Origin: Alphaproteobacteria bacterium
GTDB lineage: Bacteria; Pseudomonadota; Alphaproteobacteria; DSM-16000; Inquilinaceae
Reading direction: 5' to 3'
Assembly: GCA_028284045.1 (NCBI GenBank)
Contig: JANQSN010000019.1
Coordinates: 113,023 to 177,022, forward strand
Length of the DNA stretch: 64,000 nt
In this document: one piece after another, positions 17,300-29,005 of the stretch
Layout: every line of letters begins with the position of its first letter
Numbering within the stretch: the stretch's first letter is position 1
Translations under genes and position numbers: made by a program
The notes under the pieces: model-generated
The model's input: only the letters and a program-made list of their open reading frames with translations
What the model was told of the DNA's origin: nothing
The model's database searches: none

Positions 17300-17731
17300 A
17301 TGCGCACAGCCAAGCGGCGTTCGGTTCGCGTCGGCGCGACCCTCCTGGCGGGGGTGCTGCTGCTCGGCGCCTGCCGCGGCGGCGTCGAGGTCGGCAAGGA
17401 ATACCGGCCGCCCGTCGACTATCAGATGAGCATCAATCACGGCGTCAACTACGAGGCAGACCTGATGGCCTGCCAGGGCGTCGCCGACCAGCAATACGCC
17501 GCGGAGGAAGAACTTGTCCTCGGCAGCGCCGGCGGCGCGGGCATGGGGGCCACGCTCGGCGCCGGTGCCGGCCTCGCCGCCAGCGGCATCACCGTCCTCG
17601 CCGCCGCCTCGTCGGGCGCGGTCCTGGGAGCGGCCGTCGGTGCCGCCGCCGCCGGCATCCTGACCCTGCACGAGCAGAGCGAGACGGTCTCCGACTGCAT
17701 GGCCAATCGGGGCTATGTCGTCCTGCGCTGA
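17300..17731 (+). CDS. Small glycine-zipper lipoprotein
   Basis: A 143-residue predicted lipoprotein: basic N-terminus, hydrophobic segment and lipobox LLLGAC (Cys25). A region rich in glycine and alanine at about residues 75-115 (GGAGMGATLGAGAG and GAVLGAAVGAAAAG) resembles a glycine zipper that could associate with membrane. Two cysteines flank it (ADLMACQG, VSDCMANRG), possibly a disulfide. The function is unknown. Its end overlaps the transglycosylase start by 17 bases, which points to coupled translation and a shared envelope role. Starts MRTAKRR at the ATG 17300. Confidence 0.75.
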   Translation: MRTAKRRSVRVGATLLAGVLLLGACRGGVEVGKEYRPPVDYQMSINHGVNYEADLMACQGVADQQYAAEEELVLGSAGGAGMGATLGAGAGLAASGITVLAAASSGAVLGAAVGAAAAGILTLHEQSETVSDCMANRGYVVLR

Positions 17732-18506
17732 ACCCGCGCGCCCGGCCAGCCGGCGCCGCCCGGGCGCGCGCGGTCGCAGGCTCGTCCTGGGCGCGCTGAT
17801 CGGACTGGCCGGCCTGGCGCTCGCCCTTCCCGCGGCGGGCCCGGCGGAGGCCAGCACGAGCGCTTGCGCCGATGCGCTCACCGCGGCCGCGGCGCGCCAC
17901 GGCGTGCCCGAGACCATCATCCTGGCCATCGGACGGGTCGAGAGCGGCTTCAACCCCTACGCCATCAACGCCGCCGGCACACCCCATTTCGCCGACAGCG
18001 CCGCCGACGCCATCGCCTATGTCGAGGCACGCCAGGCGGAAGGCATGTCCTCCATCGATGTCGGCTGCGGCCAGGTCAATCTGATGTGGCACCCGACCGC
18101 CTTCTCGTCGCTGGCCGACGCCTTCACGCCCGCCCACAACGCCGACTACGCCGCCCGCCTGCTGGCGACGCTGTACGACGCGCATGGCAATTGGACGAGC
18201 GCGGTGGCGCACTACCATTCCGGCACACGGGTGCATCAGGAGCGTTACCTCGCCGCCATCCGCCGCGCGCTCGGCGACGGCGGGGCCGCGCTGATCGACC
18301 CGACGCTCGTGGCCGTGGCGACGATCCCGGCCGGCACCGTGCCGGACATCCCGCCGGCCAGCCCCCACCATGTCGAACTCATCCGCCTGGGCATCGACCG
18401 CTCCGAGCGGGGCGCCCATGTCGCCATTTTCCGCGCCCCGGTGTCGGCGGGGCCGGCGCGATCGGCGACCGGCCCGCGCACCGTTGCCGTGACGCGGGTC
18501 CGCTAG
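17715..18506 (+). CDS. Lytic transglycosylase SLT domain protein
   Basis: A 263-residue protein with a signal sequence (hydrophobic segment about residues 24-46) and an SLT-type domain at about 50-185. The catalytic glutamate lies in AIGRVESGFNPYAIN; later blocks are VGCGQVNLMW and HYHSGT. The enzyme would cleave peptidoglycan glycan strands in the periplasm, forming 1,6-anhydro ends. It overlaps the upstream lipoprotein gene, and small soluble transglycosylases of this type often serve secretion or conjugation machines, but none is in this region. The C-terminal 60 residues are low complexity. Confidence 0.88.
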   Translation: MSSCAEPARPASRRRPGARGRRLVLGALIGLAGLALALPAAGPAEASTSACADALTAAAARHGVPETIILAIGRVESGFNPYAINAAGTPHFADSAADAIAYVEARQAEGMSSIDVGCGQVNLMWHPTAFSSLADAFTPAHNADYAARLLATLYDAHGNWTSAVAHYHSGTRVHQERYLAAIRRALGDGGAALIDPTLVAVATIPAGTVPDIPPASPHHVELIRLGIDRSERGAHVAIFRAPVSAGPARSATGPRTVAVTRVR

Positions 18507-18530
18507 AGCGTTCGCAAGGAAAGCGCGCCG

Positions 18531-18875
18531 ATGGCCATCTTTCTGCACGATCCCTTCGACGACCCGGCGGACGACGCCGAGGCGCTGCGCTTCGCCTGCA
18601 ACCGCCGCGTCTTCCCCCGCGCCGCGGTCATCTGGGGGGCGCGGTTTGTGACCGCCTCGGCCAGCCATGACTGCGTCCTGCTCAATATCTCCGCCGGCGG
18701 CGTGCGGCTGCGCAGCAGCTACCCGCCGGAGATCGGCGAGCGCGGCCGGCTGATCATCGACCGTTGCGGCAGCTTCGATGCGGAGATCGTCTGGGTGCAC
18801 GACCGCCAGATCGGCGCGGGCCTGCGCTTCTCCGCCACACCGGCCGACGTCACCCGCGCCTTCGTCCAGAGCTGA
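18531..18875 (+). CDS. PilZ domain protein
   Basis: A 114-residue single-domain protein. The RxxxR motif appears in CNRRVFPR (about residues 24-31) and the second motif in LLNISAGGVRL (about 50-60), where the usual D of DxSxxG is N. The beta-strand pattern to WVHDRQIGAGLRF fits a PilZ fold, which normally binds cyclic di-GMP and controls motility or polysaccharide output. It lies 24 bases after the transglycosylase gene, possibly on the same transcript. Confidence 0.85.
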   Translation: MAIFLHDPFDDPADDAEALRFACNRRVFPRAAVIWGARFVTASASHDCVLLNISAGGVRLRSSYPPEIGERGRLIIDRCGSFDAEIVWVHDRQIGAGLRFSATPADVTRAFVQS

Positions 18876-19006
18876 ACCGCACCGATCGCCCGCGGCTCTA
18901 GCCTCCTGTTCTGTCGCGTTTTCGGCGCCGATGGGTGTTTCCACCCGTCTCGAAAATGCTCTAGGCTTCCCGCGGCGACGGGCGACGGGCCCGAACAGGG
19001 GGGCGC

Positions 19007-19201
19007 ATGGCCGAAATCCTGGAGCAGGTGGAGCGGTTGGAGCAGGCGCTGGCCCGCTTGGAACAGGCCGTGATCGCGCATGAGCAGCGGCTCGCCCGCA
19101 CGCTGCAGGACGACCGCGAGACGCTGCGCCGCGAAGCCGATCAGGTGACCGAGAAGGTCGACCAGATGATCGCGCGCATCGAGACCGTCCTGGAGACCTG
19201 A
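19007..19201 (+). CDS. DUF4164-like small coiled-coil protein
   Basis: A 64-residue protein made almost entirely of heptad-like repeats (VERLEQALARLEQAVIAHEQRL and on). It is an alpha-helical coiled coil without cysteine or tryptophan. Alphaproteobacterial genomes often carry such a protein (DUF4164) just before zapA, and the 7-base gap to zapA here agrees. A role with ZapA at the division ring is inferred from context alone. Confidence 0.75.
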   Translation: MAEILEQVERLEQALARLEQAVIAHEQRLARTLQDDRETLRREADQVTEKVDQMIARIETVLET

Positions 19202-19208
19202 ACCACCC

Positions 19209-19544
19209 ATGGCGCGAATCGACATCACGCTCGCCGGACGCTCCTACCCCATCGCCTGCGACGACGGGCAGGAGGAGCGGGTGCTGGAGATCGCCCGCTA
19301 TATCGAGACGCGGATGGGCGAGATCCGCGGCAACTTCGCCTCCGTCGGCGACAACCACCTGCTGGTCATGGTCGCGCTGTTGGTGGTCGACGAACTGTTC
19401 GACGCCCGCGACGAGCTGGCCCTGTGGTCCGGTGCGGCGCAGGACCAGGCCGACGGCTCCGCCAACGGCTCGCTGGCGGCGGAGATGGTGGCGCGGCTGA
19501 CCACCCGGGTCGAGGCCCTTGCGGCCCGGTTGGAGCAGCGCTAA
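19209..19544 (+). CDS. zapA: Cell division protein ZapA
   Basis: A 111-residue protein with the ZapA N-terminus ITLAGRSYPIACDDGQEERVLEIA (strand-strand-helix) followed by a long helix with the block LLVMVALLVVDELFD. ZapA binds FtsZ in the cytoplasm and bundles filaments at the septum. The order small coiled coil, zapA, 6S RNA, 5-FCL is a well-conserved arrangement and strengthens the call. Confidence 0.92.
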   Translation: MARIDITLAGRSYPIACDDGQEERVLEIARYIETRMGEIRGNFASVGDNHLLVMVALLVVDELFDARDELALWSGAAQDQADGSANGSLAAEMVARLTTRVEALAARLEQR

Positions 19545-19614
19545 CTGAGACCCTTAAGATCTTTCGCGGAAGGCGGGCCGAGGTCGCGATCCGCGGAGGA
19601 ACCCGCGCGGGTGG

Positions 19615-19737
19615 GGCTGCCGGGTGCGTCAGGTCCATTTCATCCCTGGGGCCGATACTCGTTGTCTTGGGGAGCTGTCCCTGACGGGATCCTGGTCCCG
19701 TTACACGGCGCCCACCTGCTGGAGCAGGGCCCAAGAA
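19615..19737 (+). ncRNA. ssrS: 6S RNA (boundaries approximate)
   Basis: The interval lies between zapA and the 5-formyltetrahydrofolate cyclo-ligase gene, the classical site of 6S RNA. The segment CCCTGGGGCCGATACT parallels the CCCTGAGCCGATA element of E. coli 6S RNA. The 3' part ACGGCGCCCACCTGCTGG followed by AGCAGGGCCC parallels the conserved CACCTTGAACCAAGGG-type hairpin. 6S RNA mimics an open promoter and binds housekeeping RNA polymerase in stationary phase. Ends are estimated, not mapped. Confidence 0.72.
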
Positions 19738-19741
19738 GGCG

Positions 19742-20458
19742 ATGACCAGGACCAACGGCCATGGCGGCTCCACCCCGCCGCCCTCCCGCCCCCGCGGCCG
19801 CACCCCGAGCGGCGGCACCGGTCGCGACGACGCGCTGGCGCGCCGCAAGGTCACCGTCCGCTCGATCGCCAAGCGCCGCCGCGCCGACGCCTATGCCCGC
19901 CTGCACGGCCGCGCGCCGGAGGCGGTGGCCGACACCGTGCTGCAGACCATCCCGCTGCCGGTGCTGAGCGTGGTGTCGGGCTATATGCCGGTCGGCGACG
20001 AGCTCGACCCCGTGCCCTTGATGACGGCGCTGGCGAATCGCGGGCTGACCTGCGCGCTGCCGGTGGTCACCGGTGCCGCCCGGCCGCTGGTCTTCCGCGA
20101 ATGGACGCCGGGTATGGCGCTGGAGGACGGCGCCCATAGCATTCCCCAACCGCCGGCCGACGCATTCGAAGTCCGCCCCTCGGTCCTGCTGGTGCCGCTG
20201 CTCGCCTTCGACCGGGCGGGCCGGCGCATGGGCTATGGCGGCGGCTACTACGACCGCACGCTGGCGGCGCTGCGCGCCGATGCCGCCGTGCTGGCGGTCG
20301 GCCTCGCCTATGCCGACCAGGAGGTCGACGAGGTCCCGGCCGACGCCAACGACCAGGTGCTGGACTGGGTGGTGACCGAGCGCGACGCCCTGTGCTTCGC
20401 CCCGCTGGGCGGCTTCGCCGGCGGCGGCGGCGAGCCCGACGACCTGCTGCGTCCTTGA
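19742..20458 (+). CDS. 5-formyltetrahydrofolate cyclo-ligase
   Basis: A 238-residue enzyme that converts 5-formyl-THF to 5,10-methenyl-THF using ATP. The signature RMGYGGGYYDRTLAAL (about residues 162-177) is the MTHFS active-site block. VSGYMPVGDELDP and LLVPLLAFDRAG are further family motifs. The N-terminal 30 residues are low-complexity (proline/glycine/serine) and longer than usual. The start is the ATG at 19742 right after the 6S RNA, with which it is probably co-transcribed. Confidence 0.92.
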   Translation: MTRTNGHGGSTPPPSRPRGRTPSGGTGRDDALARRKVTVRSIAKRRRADAYARLHGRAPEAVADTVLQTIPLPVLSVVSGYMPVGDELDPVPLMTALANRGLTCALPVVTGAARPLVFREWTPGMALEDGAHSIPQPPADAFEVRPSVLLVPLLAFDRAGRRMGYGGGYYDRTLAALRADAAVLAVGLAYADQEVDEVPADANDQVLDWVVTERDALCFAPLGGFAGGGGEPDDLLRP

Positions 20459-20543
20459 CCGATCGCGCGGGGCGCGCGCAGGTCTCCGCCGGGCCGCCGA
20501 TCGGTCGCCCCCATCTTCCTGAAGCGACTGCCTGCGAGGCGCG

Positions 20544-21359
20544 ATGCGAATCCTCTTCCTCGGCGACGTCGTCGGACGCGCCGGCCGCGATGCCGTCATC
20601 GGCGCCCTGCCCATGCTGCGCGCCCGGCTCGCCGTCGATGCCGCCATCGTGAATGTCGAGAACGCCGCCCACGGCTTCGGCGTCACCGCCGCCATCGCGG
20701 CGGAGTTCCGCGCCGCCGGGGCGGACTGCCTGACCACCGGCAATCATGTCTGGGATCAGCGCCAGCTCTTGGGCGAGATCGACGGCGAGGACCGGCTGTT
20801 GCGCCCGCTGAACTATCCCGACGGCACGCCCGGACGGGGGGCCGTGCTGCTGACCCTCGACGACGGCCGGCGTCTCCTGGTGGTCAATCTGATGGGCCGG
20901 CTGTTCATGGATCCGCTGGACGACCCGTTCGCGGCCATCGACCGGTGCCTCGCCGGCCTGGTCCTGCCGCGCGATGTGGAGGCCATCGTCGTCGACTTCC
21001 ATGCCGAGGCGACCAGCGAGAAGATGGCGCTCGGCCACTATCTCGACGGCCGCGTCAGCCTGGTGGTCGGGACCCATACCCATGTGCCGACCGGGGACGC
21101 CATGGTGCTGGCCGGCGGCACCGGCTACATGACCGATGCCGGCATGAGCGGCGACTACGACAGCGTCATCGGCGTGCGCAAGGAAACCTCGATCGGCCGC
21201 TTCACCACCAAGCTGCCGGGCGAGCGCATGGCGCCGGCCGACGGGCCGGCGACGGTGAGCGGCGTGCTGGTGGAGACCGACGACGCGACCGGCCTCGCCC
21301 GGTCCATCGCGCCCCTGCGCCATGGCGGCCGCCTCGCCGCCGCCTGGCCGGATTTCTAG
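20544..21359 (+). CDS. YmdB-type metallophosphoesterase (TIGR00282)
   Basis: A 271-residue protein beginning [14 protein letters not shown], the metal-binding first motif of the YmdB family. It continues with [23 protein letters not shown] and [10 protein letters not shown], together forming the dinuclear metal site. YmdB-like enzymes hydrolyse cyclic nucleotides such as 2',3'-cAMP and affect RNA decay and biofilm behaviour. The gene stands directly before yebC, a common arrangement. The ATG at 20544 opens the first motif, so the start is secure. Confidence 0.92.
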   Translation: MRILFLGDVVGRAGRDAVIGALPMLRARLAVDAAIVNVENAAHGFGVTAAIAAEFRAAGADCLTTGNHVWDQRQLLGEIDGEDRLLRPLNYPDGTPGRGAVLLTLDDGRRLLVVNLMGRLFMDPLDDPFAAIDRCLAGLVLPRDVEAIVVDFHAEATSEKMALGHYLDGRVSLVVGTHTHVPTGDAMVLAGGTGYMTDAGMSGDYDSVIGVRKETSIGRFTTKLPGERMAPADGPATVSGVLVETDDATGLARSIAPLRHGGRLAAAWPDF

Positions 21360-21487
21360 GGAAGCTTCGTCATCTGCGAGCCGCCCGCGCCCAGGCTCTT
21401 GCCAACCGGCCGGCTTTACGGGCAATCCAGGACCGGCGGCGATATCCGCCACGGCCGCCGATCCTGAGGAGCTTTGAGCGAACCGCT

Positions 21488-22237
21488 ATGGCCGGTCATT
21501 CCCAATTCAAGAACATCATGTACCGCAAGGGCGCACAGGACGCCAAACGGGCCAAGGTGTTCACCAAACTGCAGCGCGAGATCACCGTGGCCGCCCGCAC
21601 CGGCCTGCCGGAGCCGGACAAGAACCCGCGCCTGCGCGCCGCCATCCAGGCCGCGCGCAAGGCCAGCATGCCCAAGGACAATATCGACCGGGCGATCAAG
21701 AAGGCCGCGGGCGGCGACGCCGATACCGACTTCGTGGAAATGCGCTACGAGGGCTACGGCCCCGCCGGCGTCGCGGTGATCGTCGAGGCGCTGACCGACA
21801 ACCGCAACCGCACCGCCGCGGAGGTCCGCGCGCTGTTCAACAAGCATGGCGGCACGCTGGGCGAGACCGGCTCCGTCGGCTTCCTGTTCAACCAGGTGGG
21901 CGAGATCGCCTACCCCGCCGAGGCCGCCGACCACGACACGGTGTTCGAGGCGGCGTTGGACGGCGGCGCGGACAATGTCGAGAGCACCGACCAGGGCCAT
22001 GTCATCACCACCGCGGCCGACGACTTCGCGCGCGTGCGCGACGCGCTTGAGGCCGCCCTCGGCACCGCCGACCAGAGCGGCCTGGTCTGGCGCCCGCTGA
22101 CCACCACGGCGGTCGACGAGACCCAGGCGGAGACGCTGTTGAAGATGCTCGACGCGCTGGACGACAACGACGACGTCCAGCGGGTCTCCGCCAATTTCGA
22201 GATCGCCGACGAGGTCATGGAGCGGCTGACCGCTTGA
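21488..22237 (+). CDS. yebC: YebC/PmpR-family protein
   Basis: A 249-residue protein starting [21 protein letters not shown], the conserved YebC N-terminus. The family blocks [15 protein letters not shown] and [16 protein letters not shown] follow. YebC proteins bind DNA as regulators, and more recent work gives members a role in translation at stalling motifs. It precedes ruvC; its TGA overlaps the TTG of ruvC (TTGA), which is usual in alphaproteobacteria. Expression with the ruv operon is likely. Confidence 0.95.
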   Translation: MAGHSQFKNIMYRKGAQDAKRAKVFTKLQREITVAARTGLPEPDKNPRLRAAIQAARKASMPKDNIDRAIKKAAGGDADTDFVEMRYEGYGPAGVAVIVEALTDNRNRTAAEVRALFNKHGGTLGETGSVGFLFNQVGEIAYPAEAADHDTVFEAALDGGADNVESTDQGHVITTAADDFARVRDALEAALGTADQSGLVWRPLTTTAVDETQAETLLKMLDALDDNDDVQRVSANFEIADEVMERLTA

Positions 22238-22866
22238 GCGCCCGATCGCCCCATCCACCGCAGGCGGCCCTCGCCGCCCTCCCGGCCGGCGCCCGGGCGC
22301 CCGCGCCGGTGCGCGTGCTCGGCCTCGATCCGGGTCTGCGCTTCACCGGATGGGGCCTGGTGGCCGTCACCGGGAACCGCCTGACCCATATCGCGGACGG
22401 CCGCATCGCCACCCCCGACGACCGGCCCCTGGCGGAGCGCCTGGCGACGCTGGCTGACGGGCTGGATGCGGTGATCGCGGCCCAGGCACCGGATGAGGCG
22501 GCCGTGGAAGAAACCTTCGTCAACACCAATCCGGTGGCAACGCTGAAGCTCGGCATGGCCCGCGGCGTCGTCCTGCTGGCACCGGCGCGGGCCGGGCTGC
22601 CGGTCGCCGAATATGGCGCGAATCACGTCAAGAAGACAGTGGTGGGCGTCGGCCATGCCGCCAAGCACCAGGTTCAGGCGATGGTCCGCCACCTGCTGCC
22701 GGGCGTCGAGCCGGAGAGCGCCGACGCCGCCGATGCGCTGGCCGTAGCGATCTGCCATGCCCATCAGCGCACCGCCCACCGGCTGGCGGCCGAGGCGGAT
22801 GACCCGCGCAGCACCCGGACGCCACAGCACGCGCGCAGCGCCGGTCCTCAGCGGGTGCGGCGATGA
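22234..22866 (+). CDS. ruvC: Holliday junction endonuclease RuvC
   Basis: The enzyme that cuts Holliday junctions. With the TTG start at 22234 it has 210 residues, and the acidic catalytic residues are Asp32 ([11 protein letters not shown]), Glu92/93 (VEETFVN), Asp164 and Asp167 ([12 protein letters not shown]). The TTG overlaps the yebC stop. An in-frame GTG at 22309 would remove 25 proline/alanine-rich residues and is a credible alternative start. The C-terminal 25 residues are basic and not conserved. Its last bases overlap the ruvA start (ATGA). Confidence 0.95.
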   Translation: MSARSPHPPQAALAALPAGARAPAPVRVLGLDPGLRFTGWGLVAVTGNRLTHIADGRIATPDDRPLAERLATLADGLDAVIAAQAPDEAAVEETFVNTNPVATLKLGMARGVVLLAPARAGLPVAEYGANHVKKTVVGVGHAAKHQVQAMVRHLLPGVEPESADAADALAVAICHAHQRTAHRLAAEADDPRSTRTPQHARSAGPQRVRR

Positions 22867-23495
22867 TTGCCAAGCTGACCGGCCTAGTCGACAGCGTCGC
22901 CGCCGATCATGCCGTGATCGATGTCGGCGGCGTGGGCTATTTGGTGCACGCCTCGCGCCGCACGCTGGCGGCGCTGGGGCCGGCCGGCAGCCCGGCGGCC
23001 GTGGTGGTCGAGACGGTGATGCGCGACGACCGTATCACGCTGTTCGGCTTCGCCGCGGCGCGCGAGCGCGACTGGTTCCGCCTGCTGACCGGGGTGCAGG
23101 GGGTCGGGCCGCGCATGGCGCTGGCCATCCTGGGCGTCCTGGCACCGGGCGACCTCGCCACCGCCATCGCCGCGGGCGACCGTGCCGCGCTGGGCCGGGC
23201 CGACGGCGTCGGCCCGAAGCTGGCCCAGCGGGTGATCGGCGAGCTGAAGGACAAGGCCGGCGCCCTGGCCGCCCCGGCCCCTGCGGCGGCCGGTACCGCG
23301 CCGGTCGCGGCGGTCGCGCCGGCCGGCGGCGATGCGGCGGACCGGGCGGTGGAGGACGCCGTCTCCGCCCTGGTCAATCTCGGCTACGGCCGCACGGAAG
23401 CCTTCACGGCCATCGCCCGGGTGCGCGATGGCCTGGCCGGCCAACCGACCGTCGAGGCGCTGATCCCCGCCGCGCTGAAGGCGCTGGCGCCGTGA
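22863..23495 (+). CDS. ruvA: Holliday junction branch-migration subunit RuvA
   Basis: A 210-residue protein. The N-terminal OB-fold ([12 protein letters not shown] to about residue 65) is followed by helix-hairpin-helix motifs [13 protein letters not shown] and [19 protein letters not shown]. After an alanine/proline linker comes domain III ([17 protein letters not shown]), which contacts RuvB. RuvA tetramers hold the four-way junction. Starts with an ATG inside the ruvC end. RuvB follows after 13 bases. Confidence 0.96.
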   Translation: MIAKLTGLVDSVAADHAVIDVGGVGYLVHASRRTLAALGPAGSPAAVVVETVMRDDRITLFGFAAARERDWFRLLTGVQGVGPRMALAILGVLAPGDLATAIAAGDRAALGRADGVGPKLAQRVIGELKDKAGALAAPAPAAAGTAPVAAVAPAGGDAADRAVEDAVSALVNLGYGRTEAFTAIARVRDGLAGQPTVEALIPAALKALAP

Positions 23496-23508
23496 GAGGG
23501 GTCGCGCG

Positions 23509-24626
<1,118 letters not shown>

Positions 24627-24630
<4 letters not shown>

Positions 24631-25121
24631 CGGCGCCCGGCGACGGCCGCCCCGCTCCCCCGGACGGCGCCACCACCGTCGGCGGCGAGGTCGAGGTGCC
24701 GTGGCACCACATGCCGGTGCGCGTCTATTGGGAAGACACCGATGCCGGCGGCATCGTCTACTACGCCAACTACCTGAAATTCGCGGAGCGGGCGCGCACG
24801 GAGATGGTGCGCGCGACGGCCGGCGACCAGACAGCGATCCTGGAGCGGCACGGCGTGGTCTTCGCCGTGCGCCGGGTCGAGGCCGATTACCGGGCGCCGG
24901 CCAGCCTTGATGATTTGCTGGATGTTGCGACCCGGATCACCGATATATCCGGCGCGCGCGTCACCCTGACCCAGGAGGTGCGGCGCGGCGGCGAGGTGCT
25001 GGTGCGTCTCGTCGTGGTTCTGGCGGCGCTCGACCGGCAGCGCCAGCCGGCCCGCATCCCCACCGAGATCCGCGGCCTGTTGGGACCGCTGTCGCGCCCC
25101 GCCGTGGTTCCGCCCGACTAG
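24627..25121 (+). CDS. ybgC: Tol-Pal-associated acyl-CoA thioesterase YbgC
   Basis: A 164-residue hotdog-fold thioesterase. The catalytic block [26 protein letters not shown] is at 33-58, with Asp39 as the likely catalytic acid. It hydrolyses acyl-CoA and associates with the Tol-Pal cluster, perhaps in phospholipid turnover. The first 25 residues are low-complexity and not part of the fold. It overlaps ruvB by 4 bases and is followed by tolQ after 51 bases. Confidence 0.94.
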
Positions 25122-25172
25122 CCCGCCCGCCCCCGCCTCCGCCCGTCATCCCCCATCTCCAACGGACCGCCC

Positions 25173-25901
<729 letters not shown>

Positions 25902-25907
25902 CCGGCC

Positions 25908-26354
25908 ATGGGCGCGTCGCTGCCATCCGGTCCGTCCCGCGGGCGCCGTCGCACTCGGCCGATGTCGGAGATCAACGTCACGCCGTTCGTCGACGTGATG
26001 CTGGTGCTGCTGATCGTCTTCATGGTCACGGCGCCGCTGTTGGCGGTCGGCGTGCCGGTCGACCTGCCGCGCACCCAGGCCGGCAACATCAGCGATCCGG
26101 AGGAGCCGCTGGTCGTCTCCGTCACCGCCGACGGGCTGGTCTATGTGCAGGAGCGCGCGGTGTCGCTGGAAGATGAGCTGATCCCGCTCTTGATCGCCGT
26201 CACCGAGGCCAATGCCGAAGCCCGGATCTTCCTGCGCGGCGACCAGGCGATCAACTACGGGCGGATCGTGGAGGTGATGGGCGCCATCAACAGCGCCGGC
26301 TTCACCCGCGTCTCGCTGGTGGCCGAGCTGCCGAACCCGGCGGCGACGCCGTAG
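25908..26354 (+). CDS. tolR: Tol-Pal system protein TolR
   Basis: A 148-residue ExbD/TolR protein. The short cytoplasmic end is followed by a single helix starting [17 protein letters not shown], which holds the protonatable aspartate of the family. The periplasmic domain follows (VDLPRTQAG to RVSLVAELP). It dimerises in the periplasm and completes the TolQ motor. The start at 25908 lies 6 bases after tolQ. Confidence 0.96.
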   Translation: MGASLPSGPSRGRRRTRPMSEINVTPFVDVMLVLLIVFMVTAPLLAVGVPVDLPRTQAGNISDPEEPLVVSVTADGLVYVQERAVSLEDELIPLLIAVTEANAEARIFLRGDQAINYGRIVEVMGAINSAGFTRVSLVAELPNPAATP

Positions 26355-26391
26355 GCTGCGCGCGCGCTCGGATCTCAAGCGACACCCCCCC

Positions 26392-27540
26392 ATGCCGATC
26401 AGCGCCCTCGCCTCGACCGTCATGCATCTGGTCATCGTGCTTGTGGTGATCTACGGCCTGCCGTTCTTCCGCAGCGACCCGCCGCCGGACACCCTGACCT
26501 TTCCGGTCGCGCTGGTCGACGCGGACCTGCTGGGACCGCTGCCCAGCCCGGCCAGCGAGATCGACGACGATGTCGACCTGCCCGCCGTCACCGCCCCCGA
26601 CGCCCCGCCGGAGCCGCCGGAGGCGCTGACCGCCGGCGCGCCGACCCCGCCGGAGGAGCCGCCCGAGACCCCGGAGATCCAGCCGCCGAACCTCGATGAG
26701 GCGCTGCCGGCGACGCGCGAGCCGGAGCCGCTGGCCGACCCGGAGCCGCTGCCCGAGCCCGAACCGGAACCGGTGGACGTCGCCGAACCGCTGCCGGATC
26801 CGGCGCCCGAGCCTACCGAACCGCAGCCCGCCGCACCGACCCCACCGCCGCCGCCCCGCACCGCCGCCCGGGACCGCCCGGAGACGGTGCCGGAACCCGA
26901 GCCGGAGCCGGAGCCGGAGGTGGCAGAGGATCCGCGTCCCGACGCCGACCTGATCCCCGACCCCGAGCCGGAGCCCGAGCCCGAGCCTGAACCAGAGCCG
27001 GAGCCGGAGCCAGAGCCGGAGCCGGAACCGGAAGAGGCGCGCGAGACCGAGACCGAGGTCGCCGCCCTGCCGGCCCCCATCCAGCCGCCGGCACCGCCGC
27101 AGCGACCGTCGCAGGTTCCCGATCGGCCGGCCCGGCCGACCCCGGCCGCCGCCGAGCCCGAGCCGGCCGACGCACCCGAAGGCGAGCCGGCGTCGGAGCC
27201 GGACCCGCAAGCGGCCGGGCTGGCGGCGCAGCCGGCCCGCCTCTCGGCCGCCCAGGAATCCGCGGTGCGAGACGCCGTACGCGCCTGCTGGAGCGCCGAT
27301 GCCGGGGCCGTGGATACACCCGTGGTCGAAATACGGGTTCGAATGAATCCTGACGGTACGGTTGCCGATGCTTGGATTCCAGATGCCACGCGCTACAACA
27401 ATGATCCGGTGTTCCGCAGCGCTGCAGAGCGGGCACACCGAGCAGTCAGCAATCCGCGATGCCAACCCTTCCCGCTGCCCGGCGGCCAGTACGAGCAGTG
27501 GCGCGATATTATTTTTGTGTTTGATCCCAGAGACCTGTAG
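26392..27540 (+). CDS. tolA: Tol-Pal system protein TolA
   Basis: A 382-residue TolA. The N-terminal helix (about 5-24) anchors it in the inner membrane. The central region (about 60-280) is almost entirely proline/glutamate/alanine with long Glu-Pro runs rather than the alanine/lysine helix of E. coli TolA. A compact C-terminal domain ([19 protein letters not shown] to PRDL) would contact TolB/Pal. The C-terminal 100 codons use lower GC than the repeat region. The gene is 37 bases after tolR. Confidence 0.9.
   Translation: MPISALASTVMHLVIVLVVIYGLPFFRSDPPPDTLTFPVALVDADLLGPLPSPASEIDDDVDLPAVTAPDAPPEPPEALTAGAPTPPEEPPETPEIQPPNLDEALPATREPEPLADPEPLPEPEPEPVDVAEPLPDPAPEPTEPQPAAPTPPPPPRTAARDRPETVPEPEPEPEPEVAEDPRPDADLIPDPEPEPEPEPEPEPEPEPEPEPEPEEARETETEVAALPAPIQPPAPPQRPSQVPDRPARPTPAAAEPEPADAPEGEPASEPDPQAAGLAAQPARLSAAQESAVRDAVRACWSADAGAVDTPVVEIRVRMNPDGTVADAWIPDATRYNNDPVFRSAAERAHRAVSNPRCQPFPLPGGQYEQWRDIIFVFDPRDL
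26965..27036 (+). repeat. Glu-Pro codon repeat in tolA
   Basis: About twelve consecutive Glu-Pro dipeptides are encoded by GAGCC(G/C/T) and GA(A/G)CC(A/G) codons in near-perfect six-base periodicity. Such a run can expand or contract by slippage. In frame it only alters the length of the periplasm-spanning arm. Confidence 0.9.
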
Positions 27541-27579
27541 TAAGTTTCTGCCGGCCAAGATCAAGGGAGATCGTCGGGC

Positions 27580-28920
27580 ATGTCCGCGTATCTGCGTCGA
27601 TCGGTCATGGTGGTCGCGGCGTTCGCGTCGCTGGTTCTGGGGCTGGCCGCCGATCCCGCCCGCGCCCAGCTTCGCATCGTGGTGACGGATCCCAACCTGA
27701 CGCCCCTGCCGATCGCGGTCTCGCCGTTCCACGGCGACGGCGGGCAGGCCGCCCAGATCGGCCAGGACATCGCCCAGGTCGTCGCCGACAATCTCAACCG
27801 GTCCGGCCTGTTCCGGGTCGCCGACCGGCAGTCCTACATCCAGGACCCGGCGGCGCTGCTGACCGGCCCGCGCTTCGCCGACTGGCGCCTGATCAATGTG
27901 GAGGGGCTGGTCAGCGGCTCCGTCCAGGCGCAGGGCGACGGCCGGCTCAGGGTGGAGTTCCGCTTGTGGGACGTGGTGGCGGAGAACCAGGCGGCCGGCC
28001 TCGCTTACGCGACGGAGCCGGAGAACTGGCGGCGCATCGCCCACATCATCTCCGACGCCATCTGGGAGCGGGTGACCGGGGAGCCCGGCTATTTCGACAC
28101 CCGCGTGGTCTATGTCGCGGAGAGCGGGCCCGGCATCGCGCGGGTCAAGCGCCTGGCGATCATGGATCAGGACGGGGCCAACCACCGTTACCTGACCGAC
28201 GGCGAGACCCTGGTGCTGACCCCGCGCTTCTCGCCCAACGCTCAGGAGATTACCTATATGGCCTTCGTCGGCTCGCCGCCGCGGCCGCGGGTCTATCTCT
28301 ACAATATCGACAGCGGCCGGCAGGAGCTGCTGGGCGACTTCCCCGGCATGACCTTCGCGCCACGCTTCTCGCCGGACGGCAACAGCGTGGTAATGAGCCA
28401 GGCGCGCGCCGGCAACAGCGACATCTTCGTGCTCGACCTGCGCAACCGCACGGCTCGCCAGCTCACCAGCGACGCCGGGATCGACACCTCGCCGTCCTTC
28501 TCGCCCGATGGTGCCCGCATCGTCTTCGAGAGCGACCGCGGCGGGTCCCAGCAGCTCTATGTCATGGGCGCAGGCGGCGGCGGCGCGCAGCGCATCACCT
28601 TCGGCAACGGGCGCTACGGCAGCCCGGTCTGGTCGCCGCGCGGCGACCTGATCGCTTTCACCCGCCAGGACGGCGGACAGTTCTCCATCGGCGTGATTCG
28701 CCCGGACGGGTCGGGGGAGCGCATCCTCGCCTCGGGCTATCACATGGAAGGCCCAACCTGGGCGCCGAATGGCCGCATGATCATGTACTTCGCGGAGACG
28801 CCGACGGCCCAGGGCGCGCGGCCCGCCTTGCGGGTCGTCAGCATCGACGGCGTCACCGCGTGGTCCGTTCCCACACCGCTTGACGGGTCTGACCCGGCAT
28901 GGTCTTCCTTGCTGCAATGA
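27580..28920 (+). CDS. tolB: Tol-Pal system beta-propeller protein TolB
   Basis: A 446-residue periplasmic protein with a signal peptide (cleavage likely after ADPARA, near residue 28). An N-terminal alpha/beta domain is followed by WD-like propeller blades. Each blade carries a version of FSPDG, for example RFSPDGNSVVMSQ, SFSPDGARIVFES and WSPRGDLIAFTR. TolB binds Pal and couples it to TolA. AAGGGAGATCGTCGGGC precedes the ATG, a good ribosome site. It follows tolA by 39 bases, so the tol genes form one transcript. Confidence 0.96.
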   Translation: MSAYLRRSVMVVAAFASLVLGLAADPARAQLRIVVTDPNLTPLPIAVSPFHGDGGQAAQIGQDIAQVVADNLNRSGLFRVADRQSYIQDPAALLTGPRFADWRLINVEGLVSGSVQAQGDGRLRVEFRLWDVVAENQAAGLAYATEPENWRRIAHIISDAIWERVTGEPGYFDTRVVYVAESGPGIARVKRLAIMDQDGANHRYLTDGETLVLTPRFSPNAQEITYMAFVGSPPRPRVYLYNIDSGRQELLGDFPGMTFAPRFSPDGNSVVMSQARAGNSDIFVLDLRNRTARQLTSDAGIDTSPSFSPDGARIVFESDRGGSQQLYVMGAGGGGAQRITFGNGRYGSPVWSPRGDLIAFTRQDGGQFSIGVIRPDGSGERILASGYHMEGPTWAPNGRMIMYFAETPTAQGARPALRVVSIDGVTAWSVPTPLDGSDPAWSSLLQ

Positions 28921-29005
28921 TGAGAGCGGGCAGCACGGGCGCCCCGCGACCGCTCGGTTTATCGCCGGCGGCGCGCGGTCCCGGCCCCTCTTGGAGGAGC
29001 ATTCG

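Noticed and set aside
26965..27036. Regular short repeats in tolA considered as a CRISPR or minisatellite
   Set aside because: Six-base period without spacers, fully in frame as Glu-Pro codons; simple coding repeat.
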